A DNA stretch of 64,000 bases. Origin: DAITPV01 sp050692555 (GTDB taxonomy: Bacteria; Actinomycetota; UBA4738; CALAEC01). A program made the translations under genes and the position numbers. Shown here in pieces: positions 26,630-34,196 of this stretch. Each line of letters starts with the position of its first letter. Position 1 is the first letter of the stretch. The stretch covers positions 12,405-76,404 of the forward strand of contig JBOGVS010000009.1 in the NCBI GenBank assembly GCA_050692555.1, written 5' to 3'. The notes beneath the pieces were generated by a model that searched no databases, was not told where the DNA came from, and saw only the letters and a program-made list of their open reading frames with translations.

Positions 26630-27259
26630 ATGCAGTCACGGAGCACGCGCTCCACAGTCCTGCGGGGGGTCGGGGTCCTCGCGGCGCTTCTGCTCGCCGC
26701 CGGGGCCATCAGCCCGGCTTTCGGAGCCAAGGCGGTTACCAAGAAGAAGGTCAAGAAGATCGCCAAGAAGCAGGCCACGAATCAGATCAACTCTCTGGTC
26801 CCGGGGCTGGTCACTGCCGGCATCAACGCCCAGGTCCCGCCGCTGATCGACGCCGACACGATCGACCAGGGCGCCATCCCGGCGGTGACGATGAGCAACA
26901 CCGACGCGAACAAGACCCTGTTCACCAGGGGACCGTTCACGATCTCCATGGACTGCAGCCTCGCCGCCGGCAACGTGGAACTCGAGCTGTTCGTCCGAAC
27001 GACGGAGGCGAACTCCGTCGTGGATGATGGCTACGGAAACATCGCGGGAGACCTGGACCCGGCGGACGGAGACCAGTATTTCCAGAGCTTCACGGGGAAC
27101 CCGCCGGGAGGCGAGTCTGAGGTCTACTACAGCACCTACTACGCCGACGCGTTCTTCAACTCGCCGAGCGGGACGAGCTTCTACGCTGACTTCAGCGCCA
27201 TCACGAACTTCAAGGGCAGCGACTGCTTCGCGAACGGGTACTACCTGGATCTAGCGTAG
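26630..27259 (+). CDS. exported protein, paralogue 1 of a leader-sharing family
   Basis: A 209-aa secreted protein of unknown function. Signal peptide: basic MQSRSTRSTVLRG, then a hydrophobic VGVLAALLLAAGAISPAFG and cleavage near AFGA. Next comes a basic strip TKKKVKKIAKKQATNQIN. The body, from about residue 60, is acidic and Tyr-rich, with two Cys. The first 60 residues are nearly the same as in paralogue 2, but the bodies share only scattered identities such as GPxT and EL/EV-FVRT. The start is fixed by AAAGGAGG 6 bases before the ATG; the in-frame GTG at 26597 lies inside the leader hairpin. Confidence 0.7.
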   Translation: MQSRSTRSTVLRGVGVLAALLLAAGAISPAFGAKAVTKKKVKKIAKKQATNQINSLVPGLVTAGINAQVPPLIDADTIDQGAIPAVTMSNTDANKTLFTRGPFTISMDCSLAAGNVELELFVRTTEANSVVDDGYGNIAGDLDPADGDQYFQSFTGNPPGGESEVYYSTYYADAFFNSPSGTSFYADFSAITNFKGSDCFANGYYLDLA

Positions 27260-27278
27260 CGAGTTCGAGGGTCGACAG

Positions 27279-27306
27279 GGCGGCGGCGCGGCAACGCGCC
27301 GCCGCC
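27279..27306 (+). terminator. terminator after exported paralogue 1
   Basis: A perfect 12-bp GC stem closed by a GCAA tetraloop (27291-27294), followed by TCTCTT. Good intrinsic-terminator geometry though with few Ts. Confidence 0.7.
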
Positions 27307-27309
27307 TCT

Positions 27310-27575
27310 CTTAACGGAGTGCACGGCGCGGAGATCCGGCCTCCCTACGATCTCGTCCTTGGGCACCGACGCCAACGTCCGGCCGTCGGTGCTCGCGGAA
27401 CGGTTACCCCCGAGCACCCTGAACTCGCCCCAGGCCACCCTGCGTCCGTCCACCACCGTCGCCGGGTACCGCGGCCACCAGCTTGACCAGGTCCCGGCTC
27501 CCCTGAGGATCGGCCAGGACCACCACGGCCGCCGGCGGATGGACCTCCCAAGAGTGGCTAGCAGCCGGGGCACGC
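27310..27575 (-). pseudogene. relic of an S26 signal-peptidase-like gene (Ni-SOD maturation protease type)
   Basis: The minus strand encodes, in one frame, AAVVVLADPQGSRDLVKLVA plus AVPGD (27461-27530) and, in another frame, VLGGNRSASTDGRTLASVP followed by KDEIVGR (27345-27410). Together these match the C-terminal half of S26 peptidases (KRVxAxPGD ... VLGDNRxxSxDSR ... VGR), with the usual GDN changed to GGN. The N-terminal catalytic Ser part is missing and the frame is broken near 27460. Decayed and probably not expressed. It lies between the two exported paralogues. Confidence 0.6.
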
Positions 27576-27578
27576 TGC

Positions 27579-27607
27579 TAGGGTGGCGCCTTGTGGGAGA
27601 GTCCCAC
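27579..27607 (+). promoter_or_regulatory. -10 TAGGGT and leader hairpin of exported paralogue 2
   Basis: TAGGGT at 27579-27584 and the same GTGGGA-GAG-TCCCAC hairpin at 27593-27607 as before paralogue 1. A -35 is weak. The duplication covers promoter, hairpin, ribosome site and the signal-peptide codons. Confidence 0.55.
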
Positions 27608-27624
27608 GGGGAAAGGAGGCAGTT

Positions 27625-28242
27625 ATGCAGTCACGGAGCACTCGCTCCACGGTCCTGCGAGCGGTCGGGGTCCTGGCCGCCCTTCTGCTCGCCGCCGGGG
27701 CCATCAGCCCGGCCTTCGGGGCCAAGGGGCTGACCAAGAAGAAGGTCAAGAGGATCGCCAGGAAGCAGGCCATCAACCAGATCAATGCCCTGGTCCCCGG
27801 ATTGATCACTGCCCAGGTCCCCGGAATCGTGACCACCGTGGGCGACCAGGAATTCGTCTCGCAGGACAACTACGTGATCTTCAAGGAGACGCTCTCCTTC
27901 GGGCAGGAGAGGACCCTGGCGACCAACGGCCCCCTCACCCTGCTGGCCAGGTGCAGGCAGGCCGGGGGCAACGACATCGCCGAGGTCATCGTGAGGAGCA
28001 CCGCGAGCGAGTGGTGGACCACCTTCGACAACGAATACACCGCTCCCGGGGACGCGCAGATGCACCACGCGACCTACCCGACCGGCACCGAGCACTACAA
28101 CACGGCCTCGGAGGAGCCGGCCGCTATCGCGCTGTCGGGCGGGCAGCTCTTCTACATCGGCCTGGACGACTACAAGATGGGATTCGGGTTGAACATCCTC
28201 GGCAACAACTGCATCGTGACCGGTTCCGCGGTCTTGGCCTGA
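27625..28242 (+). CDS. exported protein, paralogue 2 of a leader-sharing family
   Basis: A 205-aa secreted protein. Signal peptide MQSRSTRSTVLRAVGVLAAL and on to AFGA, then the basic strip TKKKVKRIARKQAINQIN, both almost the same as in paralogue 1. The rest is divergent: ATNGPLTLLARC and VIVRSTASEWW align only loosely with the first paralogue. Two Cys are present (in LARC and NNC). The function is unknown; the shared leader with diverged bodies suggests a family of surface or secreted proteins under common control. AAAGGAGG sets the start. Confidence 0.7.
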   Translation: MQSRSTRSTVLRAVGVLAALLLAAGAISPAFGAKGLTKKKVKRIARKQAINQINALVPGLITAQVPGIVTTVGDQEFVSQDNYVIFKETLSFGQERTLATNGPLTLLARCRQAGGNDIAEVIVRSTASEWWTTFDNEYTAPGDAQMHHATYPTGTEHYNTASEEPAAIALSGGQLFYIGLDDYKMGFGLNILGNNCIVTGSAVLA

Positions 28243-28299
28243 GACGACCACTGGGTCTCCTCATGGCCTGACCAGCCAGGCAACGCGGGAGTTAGGCGA

Positions 28300-28323
28300 G
28301 GGGCGGCGCGGGAGCGCCGCCCC
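28300..28323 (+). terminator. terminator after exported paralogue 2
   Basis: A 10-bp perfect GC stem with GGGA loop (28310-28313), followed by TTCTCT. Confidence 0.7.
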
Positions 28324-28727
28324 TTCTCTATCCGGGGGGAAAAGAGAAGTCCGAGGGACCTTCGGCTCGTCGCGTCACCAGCAGGCGAACCCGCTGGCGT
28401 CCGCGACCACCGTTAGCCCCTCGGACCAAGTGCTCCGAGCAACCCTTGCGGCGATCCACAACTCCCGGCGGTAACCCCTTTCGTTGGGCTTTGGGGCCTT
28501 CCGAGCCTCCCCGATCGCGCAGCGAGTTGCGCTTCCCCACCACATCGACCAAGTGCGCCCAGTCGGCCTTACGGCTTTCCCAGGGGGCCCCACTCGGGGC
28601 TCTGGTCCTGCCGCTCCGGCTGCTCGGAGCGAGCGCAATGTATTCTGCTGCCGTTCACCGGTCAAGTCGCCAAAACCCCTGGTCACTCGGAGTTCTCGCA
28701 GGTCAGGGCGTGATTTTTCTTGGCGTA
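28324..28727. other. 404-bp stretch without a recognisable gene
   Basis: Short frames exist on both strands (for example about 100 codons on the minus strand), but none has a ribosome site plus a recognised fold. No tRNA or repeat was seen. It may hold a decayed gene. Confidence 0.4.
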
Positions 28728-30002
28728 CTAATCCATGGCCCCCACGGGAGCGAGCGCCGCCACCAGCTCGCCGTACACGTCCAGGAGCTCGGCAACCGTG
28801 TCCTCCCAGGTGAATCGGGTGGCGTGAGCTACCGCCCCTCGAGCGAGCCGGTCGGCCAGGGCCCGGTCCGACAGGATGGCCAGCAGCCGGTCGGCGAACC
28901 CGGCCGGGTCGTTCCCCGGAACCAGGAAACCGCTCCCCCCATCGTCCACCACGGTTCCTAGTCCACCCACCGCGGAAGCCACCACCGGCACGCCACAGGC
29001 CTGAGCCTCCAGGGCCACCAGGCCGAAGGACTCGGAACGAGAGGGCATCAGGAGCACGTCGGCGGAGGCGTAGACCTCCGGAAGCTCGTGGTGAGGGCGG
29101 GGCGGCAGGAATCGGACCCGATCTCCAAGGCCGAGCTCTCCGGCCAGACGCATCAGCCGGGCGGCTTCCGCGGGGCCGTCGGGACCGCTGGGGCCACCCA
29201 CCACCACCAGCATGACCTCCTCGGTCCCCTGGGGATCTCGCCGGAAGGCCTCCCGCACCGCTCGGATCGCCACGTCCGGGCCCTTGAACCGTTGAAGACG
29301 CCCCAGGAACAACACCACCCGGTGTCCGGCCAGACCGAGCGCGGCCTTGGCCTGCTCCCGGGGGCGGGGGCGGAACAGGTCAGCGTCCACCCCCGGCGGA
29401 ACCACCCTGATCCGGCCGGGGGGCGCTCCGTACAGCCCCTCGAGGTGAACGGCCTCCGCCGAGGTGGGTGCCAGGATCCGGTCGGCGGCCTGGATGGTCT
29501 CCTGCTCACCGGCCAGGCGCTCCCGGGGCTCGGGAGGCTCACCCCCAGCCAAAGCCAGGTTCTTGACCCGGCCCAGGGTGTGGAACGAGGCCACCAGGGG
29601 CACTCCCCACCTCGCTTTGGCCGTCCGGCCGACAGCACCCGAAAGCCAGTAGTGGCTGTGGATCAGGTCGTAGGTCGGCCCGTCTCCGTTTCCCGGCGTG
29701 AGCACCTGCCCGGCGAAGGCCGGGAGCAGGGCCGGGAGCTCGATCTTGGCCACCGGTGCGCAGGGGCCCGCGGGGATCTGGATCACCCGGGTGAGCGGGC
29801 CGGTATGCTCGACTTCCGGCACCCCTCGCCCGGCACACCGGGTGAACACGTCGATCCCGATCTCGTGTTCGGCCAGACGCTCGGCCACCGCCTTCACATA
29901 GACGTTCATCCCCCCCGAATCGCCCGTTCCGGGCTGGTCGAGGGGGGAAGTGTGCAAGCTGATAACGGCCACCCTGGCGCGGGCCGGGCCGGGACTGATC
30001 AT
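28728..30002 (-). CDS. mshA: D-inositol-3-phosphate glycosyltransferase (mycothiol synthesis)
   Basis: A 424-aa GT-B glycosyltransferase. The N-terminal VAVISLHTSPLDQPGTGDSG followed by GMNVYV is the MshA signature. Others are DLIHSHYWLSG, LFLGRLQRFKGPD and the nucleotide-sugar site SRSESFGLVALEAQACGVPV. It joins UDP-GlcNAc to inositol-3-phosphate, the first step of mycothiol. ATG 30002 is chosen because TAGCAT lies exactly 7 bases upstream; ATG 30011, 3 codons earlier, overlaps that box. Confidence 0.9.
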   Translation of the reverse strand: MISPGPARARVAVISLHTSPLDQPGTGDSGGMNVYVKAVAERLAEHEIGIDVFTRCAGRGVPEVEHTGPLTRVIQIPAGPCAPVAKIELPALLPAFAGQVLTPGNGDGPTYDLIHSHYWLSGAVGRTAKARWGVPLVASFHTLGRVKNLALAGGEPPEPRERLAGEQETIQAADRILAPTSAEAVHLEGLYGAPPGRIRVVPPGVDADLFRPRPREQAKAALGLAGHRVVLFLGRLQRFKGPDVAIRAVREAFRRDPQGTEEVMLVVVGGPSGPDGPAEAARLMRLAGELGLGDRVRFLPPRPHHELPEVYASADVLLMPSRSESFGLVALEAQACGVPVVASAVGGLGTVVDDGGSGFLVPGNDPAGFADRLLAILSDRALADRLARGAVAHATRFTWEDTVAELLDVYGELVAALAPVGAMD

Positions 30003-30009
30003 CCGATCC

Positions 30010-30015
30010 ATGCTA
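30010..30015 (-). promoter_or_regulatory. -10 box TAGCAT, leaderless promoter of mshA
   Basis: TAGCAT on the minus strand, 7 bases before ATG 30002. Confidence 0.45.
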
Positions 30016-30088
30016 TGTGGTCGCCTCCATTTCTTTCGGCGGTACGAGAAGAACCCACCGCGGGGCCGGGTTCTTCCGGTGGGAGGGT

Positions 30089-31063
30089 CTAGGCAGCCTG
30101 GAGCTCGAATTCCGCGAGCAGCTCCCCCACAGGCCGCCCGCCGCCGAGCACCGGGGGATGCGCGTACTTCGTCAGGGCCTCGGGAAGGCGTGGCGGCAGC
30201 GCCTCGAGCAACACCAGGGCCCGGATCAGCGCGGGAGCCTGGGCCCGAGCGTTTCCGTCGTCGACCTTGATGGCCACCCCCACGCCCCGGTCCCGCAGGG
30301 CCGCGCAGATCAGGCCCTCCGCCCCCACCTTGACCACCAAGCCGCGATCCACCTGCATCACCGCGGTACACACGCGATCCCGGCCGGCCACCAGATAGGG
30401 CTCGGAGGTCATGGCTCCCACGGCTCGCTCCGCGTGCGGCCTCAGCGGACCGAAGACGTCCGGGGAGACCAGCCGGGCATACAGGGTGGCCATCGAGGAA
30501 AGCGGCAGGGCGTGCACCGGGACGCCGCAGCCGTCGACCCCCACGGCAACGGGGTCCTGGCCCGCGGCCGTGGTCACGGCCTCCAGCACCCGGCGCTGGA
30601 GCGGATGGTCCGGCTCCTGGTACGAGACGAGGTCCCACCCGCTGCGGACGCAGGCCAGCAGCATCCCGGCGTGCTTTCCCGAGCAGTTGTGGAACAGGGG
30701 AGCCGGTTCGGGGACCCCGGCTGCGTCTTCGGGGTGCAGGGGGCGGTCGGGCGGGCACCGCAGGGCTCCCGGGTCCAGCCCGGCGCGACGCAGGATCTCC
30801 CGGACCGCGTCGACGTGAACGGGCTCGCCGTTGTGCGAGGCGCACATCACCGCGACCTCCGCGTCCGGCAGCTCGGTGTCCGCCACCCAGAGCGAGACGG
30901 CGGCCTGAAGCGGTTTCATGGACGAGCGGGCGAAGGCCACCCGTCCGGGATCGCCCGCCCGGGCCACCAGCCGGCCCCGGACGTCGGCCACGGCGACCGA
31001 GCCGAAGTGGACGGACTCCTCGACCCCCGAACGAACCACCCTGACGAGAGGGACCCCAGGCAC
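30089..31063 (-). CDS. L-asparaginase II (Rhizobium etli-type, PF06089)
   Basis: A 324-aa asparaginase of the thermolabile rhizobial type. Seen: FARSSMKPLQA (about 44-54, with the Ser-x-x-Lys catalytic pair), VMCASHNGEPVH, and FHNCSGKHAGMLLAC with the conserved zinc-site Cys. It hydrolyses asparagine to aspartate and ammonia, fitting the nitrogen theme further downstream. GTG 31063 has TAGGCT 6 bases before it, so it is probably leaderless. Confidence 0.85.
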   Translation of the reverse strand: MPGVPLVRVVRSGVEESVHFGSVAVADVRGRLVARAGDPGRVAFARSSMKPLQAAVSLWVADTELPDAEVAVMCASHNGEPVHVDAVREILRRAGLDPGALRCPPDRPLHPEDAAGVPEPAPLFHNCSGKHAGMLLACVRSGWDLVSYQEPDHPLQRRVLEAVTTAAGQDPVAVGVDGCGVPVHALPLSSMATLYARLVSPDVFGPLRPHAERAVGAMTSEPYLVAGRDRVCTAVMQVDRGLVVKVGAEGLICAALRDRGVGVAIKVDDGNARAQAPALIRALVLLEALPPRLPEALTKYAHPPVLGGGRPVGELLAEFELQAA

Positions 31064-31069
31064 CCGGGT

Positions 31070-31075
31070 AGCCTA
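31070..31075 (-). promoter_or_regulatory. -10 box TAGGCT, leaderless promoter of the asparaginase gene
   Basis: TAGGCT on the minus strand, 6 bases before GTG 31063. Confidence 0.5.
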
Positions 31076-31104
31076 AACGCCCGCGCCGGGGCCTTCTCCG
31101 CGCG

Positions 31105-31476
31105 TCAGCCGTGCTCGGGCACGATCTGGGCGCCGATGGCCCCCAGGATGTCGGCGGGTGAGAAGGGCTTGCGGATGTACAGATCGGCACCTGCGGCCAG
31201 CGCGGCCAGCTCGTGCTCCGGACCGCTCTTCACCGTCACCATGATCACCTTCGGTGGCCTGCCGAAGCCCTTCAGGATCCGGCATACCTCGTAGCCGTCC
31301 ATCCCCGGCATCATGATGTCCAGAAGAACCACGTCGGGCCGCATGGCCCTGGCCAGCGCCAGCCCGGCGTCGCCATCGGCAGCCACCGAGGTCTCGATCC
31401 CCTCGAGGTCCAGGATGCTGGCGATCAGCTCCCGGATCGAGGGGTCGTCGTCCACGACCAGCACTCGTTTCTTCAT
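31105..31476 (-). CDS. single-domain response regulator (receiver only)
   Basis: A 123-aa CheY-like receiver. VLVVDDDPSIR gives the acidic pocket, VVLLDIMMPGMDG carries the phospho-Asp at about residue 53, MVTVKS the Thr switch and IRKPFSP the conserved Lys. No output domain. Its kinase is not in the window; it may act by protein binding. The ATG at 31476 lies 83 bp downstream of the RsiG-like gene on the same strand. Confidence 0.9.
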   Translation of the reverse strand: MKKRVLVVDDDPSIRELIASILDLEGIETSVAADGDAGLALARAMRPDVVLLDIMMPGMDGYEVCRILKGFGRPPKVIMVTVKSGPEHELAALAAGADLYIRKPFSPADILGAIGAQIVPEHG

Positions 31477-31559
31477 GCGAGCGCCCCCTCGGGAGCAGGG
31501 GCTATCTGATTGCCCCTCCAAGGGGTTATCGGACCCGAGCGGCTCCCGGATAAGCCCGG

Positions 31560-32099
31560 TCAGGAGGAGCTGGGGCCCAGCTCTTCCCGGTACCGCCGCT
31601 TGATCTCGCCCTGAAGCGTGTCGTGAACCTCGATGACCCTGGCTCGGGTGCCCGAGATGGTCCGCTCCTCCTCCTCGATGTGGCCCACAGCGTCTCGGAG
31701 ATCGTCGTCGGACATCTCCTCCAGGTTGGAGAGTCGCGAGTCGGAGACCAGCCGCTCCACCCGACGTCGAGCCAGCAGGATCTCCTCCTCCGGCATGGGA
31801 AGCACGGGGGCCTCTCCCCGCGCGGAACCGCGAGATCCCTCGGACAGCACGTCCACCAGCCGGTCCACGATCGGTTTCACCTCGCCGCCGCTCCGCCGCC
31901 GCTCGAGCTCGTCCTTCAGGATGTCGCGCCGGCCCTGCAGGAGCCGGCGGAGGAATGAGAGGTACTCGAGCTCGGAGCGGGACAGATCTCGCCTCCGGCG
32001 TACCTCGTCCCCCTCCAACCCCTCCAGGCCGTCGGTGAACCCGGACCCCAGCACCTGGTCGATCCGGCGGTTCCCTCCTTCGATCGTTACGTCGCTCAT
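31560..32099 (-). CDS. RsiG-like anti-sigma factor homologue (c-di-GMP-binding family)
   Basis: A 179-aa mostly helical protein. The helix YLSFLRRLLQGRRDILKDEL contains the S-x2-R-x3-Q-x3-D spacing by which Streptomyces and Rubrobacter RsiG bind c-di-GMP. The leading Glu expected four residues before the Ser is replaced by Leu (Glu sits at -3 and -5), so binding is uncertain. RsiG holds the sigma factor WhiG; no whiG-like gene is in this window. It begins 9 bp after the BKACE gene. Confidence 0.55.
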   Translation of the reverse strand: MSDVTIEGGNRRIDQVLGSGFTDGLEGLEGDEVRRRRDLSRSELEYLSFLRRLLQGRRDILKDELERRRSGGEVKPIVDRLVDVLSEGSRGSARGEAPVLPMPEEEILLARRRVERLVSDSRLSNLEEMSDDDLRDAVGHIEEEERTISGTRARVIEVHDTLQGEIKRRYREELGPSSS

Positions 32100-32108
32100 T
32101 CCTCGCTC

Positions 32109-32930
32109 CTAGTCGCTGATGCCCACGATGCTTCGGGCCTGGTCGGGCGTGGCCGGCTCCCGGCCCGCCTCCCGGGCGATCCGGGCCACCCGGGCGACCA
32201 GATCGGCGTTGGACCCGGCCAGCCGTCCTCGTTCGTAGTAGATGGTGTCCTCGAACCCCGTGCGGACGTGCCCTCCCATGGCGATCGCCGTCAGCGTCAC
32301 CGGGAGGTGGCTGCGCCCGATGCCGGTGGCGGTCCACGTCGCACCGGCCGGGAGGATCGACACCATGTACCCGACCGACTCGGGGGTCCCCGCCATCCCG
32401 CCGGGCACCCCGAGGACCAGGTCGAAGTGGAGGTGCCGTGGCTCCGGGTCGTGGGCCTCGACCAGCCGCCGGGCCGTCTCCACCATACCGGTGTCGAAGA
32501 CCTCGAACTCCGGCTGGATCCCCACCTCTCGCATCCGAACGAAGAACCGCTCCACCAGCGGGTAGGGATTCTCGAACACCTCTTCCCCGAAGTTCACGGT
32601 GCCGGTGGTGAGGGTGGCCATCTCGGGCTTGAGGTCGAGGGGCTGGGCCCGCTCGTCCGGGGTCATCCCCACCGAGCCGCCCGTCGAGGTCTGGACCACG
32701 ACGTCCGGTGCCGCAGCCTTGATGGCGTCGACGGCCGCGGCGAAGTGCTCGCGATCCTGCGTGGGGACCCCGGCCTTGTCCCGGACGTGGAGGTGGACGA
32801 CGGATGCTCCGGCCCCCCGGCACCGAGCCACCTCCTCGGCGATCTCCGAGGGCGTCAGGGGTAGCTTTGGATGCTGCTCTCTGGTGAGCTCACCGCCCAC
32901 CGGGGCGACCGTGATGACCAGCGGTCCCAT
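32109..32930 (-). CDS. 3-keto-5-aminohexanoate cleavage (BKACE) family protein
   Basis: A 273-aa BKACE enzyme. VVHLHVRDKAG supplies two zinc His ligands, and STGGSVGMTPDERAQPLDL, MATLTTGTVNFGE and LHFDLVLGVPGGM are family blocks. Known members condense a beta-keto acid with acetyl-CoA, giving a CoA ester and acetoacetate; the specific keto acid is unknown. ATG 32930 is preferred to ATG 32939 because GATAAT lies 7 bases upstream of it. Confidence 0.85.
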   Translation of the reverse strand: MGPLVITVAPVGGELTREQHPKLPLTPSEIAEEVARCRGAGASVVHLHVRDKAGVPTQDREHFAAAVDAIKAAAPDVVVQTSTGGSVGMTPDERAQPLDLKPEMATLTTGTVNFGEEVFENPYPLVERFFVRMREVGIQPEFEVFDTGMVETARRLVEAHDPEPRHLHFDLVLGVPGGMAGTPESVGYMVSILPAGATWTATGIGRSHLPVTLTAIAMGGHVRTGFEDTIYYERGRLAGSNADLVARVARIAREAGREPATPDQARSIVGISD

Positions 32931-32937
32931 GCCAGCC

Positions 32938-32943
32938 ATTATC
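32938..32943 (-). promoter_or_regulatory. -10 box GATAAT, leaderless promoter of the BKACE gene
   Basis: GATAAT (5 of 6 to consensus) on the minus strand, 7 bases before ATG 32930. Confidence 0.55.
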
Positions 32944-32961
32944 GTCCCCCGAGACCGCCGG

Positions 32962-34047
32962 TCAGCAGACCGCGGCCACGTACGGGGTTGGATTCACCAG
33001 CGACCCGTTCGGGTGGTACTCGAAGTGGAGGTGTGGGGTGCCGGTGGCGTTGCCGGTGTCCCCGATGTACCCGATCAAGGTCCCCGCGGACACGGAGCCC
33101 GAGGCGTCGCTGAACCCCTGGAGGTGAGCGTAGAAGGTGTAGGTCCCCCCGGCACTGTGAACGTAGGCCTGGTTGCCTCCGAGCGAGCTCGAGGAGTGGC
33201 TCACGGTCCCCGGCAACGCCGCGTACACCGGCTGACCGTAGCCCCCCATCATGTCCACCCCGGCGTGCGCCCGTCCGCCGGACCGTGGCGCCCCGAAGGT
33301 GTCCCCGAACGCCGTCCCCGGCGCGGGACAGGCCTGGAGGGCCTCGCCGGACACGGTTCCGATCGAGCCCGTCCCCCCGGACGTGGCCCCGCCGGTGGAT
33401 CCGGCCGCCGCCGCCGCCGCCGCCGCCGCCTGCTGCGCGGCCAGGGCCGCGGCCTGCTCGGCGGCCAGCTGGTCGGCCAGCTCCTCCCGGAGGGCCTCGG
33501 CCTCGGCCAGCTTGTCGTAGACGATGGCCTTCTCCCGCTCCGCCTTCTCCAGAGCGGCCGCCTGGACCTCCTCGAGGCGGCTCAGGTTGGTCTCGTGGCG
33601 CCGCAGCTCCTCCGACAGCACCGCCACCCGGGTGGCCAGGTCCGCGTCGTCCTGGGCCAGGCGGTCCAGGTACTCGAGGCGGTCGGAGAACTCAGAGAAG
33701 TCCTCGGACTCCAGCAGCATCTCGAACGAGCTGACGGTGCCGAGCTGGTACGCCTCATGAGCTCGCTGATCCAGGCTGGACTGGAGTGATGCGATCCGGC
33801 GCCGGGCGTTGTCGAGCGCGGCCTGGGTGGCCGCGATCTCGTCCTGCGTGCGGATCAGGGTCTCGTTGGCCTCGTCGTATCGCTGGGTGGCCTGATTGGC
33901 CTCACCCTCGAGCTGAGTAAGTCGCGCTCTGGCGTCCTCGAGCTGCTCCTCGGTGCTCTGGGCGCCCACAGGCTGGGCCAGGAGCCCGCCCGCGAGCACC
34001 GCAGATAAGACGAGGGCAAGATGGATTTCTCCCTTGCGAACGGTCAA
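32962..34047 (-). CDS. exported coiled-coil M23 metallopeptidase (EnvC/NlpD-like)
   Basis: A 361-aa murein-hydrolase-like protein. Signal peptide at about 1-30 (VRKGEIHLALVLSAVLAGG and on to VGAQ), a long coiled coil at about 32-190, a poly-Ala and Gly/Ser linker, then the LytM domain with zinc ligands in HAGVDMMG and PHLHFEYHPNG. It would cleave cross-bridges or regulate amidases during cell division. TTG 34047 has GGGGGGAGG a few bases upstream and starts the signal peptide; longer starts add a non-hydrophobic stretch. Confidence 0.85.
   Translation of the reverse strand: MTVRKGEIHLALVLSAVLAGGLLAQPVGAQSTEEQLEDARARLTQLEGEANQATQRYDEANETLIRTQDEIAATQAALDNARRRIASLQSSLDQRAHEAYQLGTVSSFEMLLESEDFSEFSDRLEYLDRLAQDDADLATRVAVLSEELRRHETNLSRLEEVQAAALEKAEREKAIVYDKLAEAEALREELADQLAAEQAAALAAQQAAAAAAAAAGSTGGATSGGTGSIGTVSGEALQACPAPGTAFGDTFGAPRSGGRAHAGVDMMGGYGQPVYAALPGTVSHSSSSLGGNQAYVHSAGGTYTFYAHLQGFSDASGSVSAGTLIGYIGDTGNATGTPHLHFEYHPNGSLVNPTPYVAAVC
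33404..33430 (-). repeat. (GCG)9 poly-alanine codon run in the M23 peptidase
   Basis: Nine perfect trinucleotide units encode most of the Ala run that ends the coiled coil. Such runs may vary in length by slippage. Confidence 0.8.
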
Positions 34048-34196
34048 CCGCCTCCCCCCGAGTCGCGGCTCGGGCGCCGGCCGGTGGCCGGGCAAGTCCC
34101 CGGGACCCTACCACCGGCCTGTGGGCCCTTCAACCTTGCCGGTTGTGGCCTCAGGTGCTCTTGCTTCGACGGGAGGGCCCTGGTCTCCTGCCCGCC

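Noticed and set aside
30012..31190. Upstream extension of the mshA frame into the asparaginase region
   Set aside because: The frame is open only because of base composition; it overlaps a good asparaginase gene and the MshA fold starts at ATG 30002.
33404..33430. Trinucleotide run as a regulatory or phase-variable switch
   Set aside because: It is in frame and encodes alanines in a linker; a change by one unit keeps the frame, so it would not switch expression.
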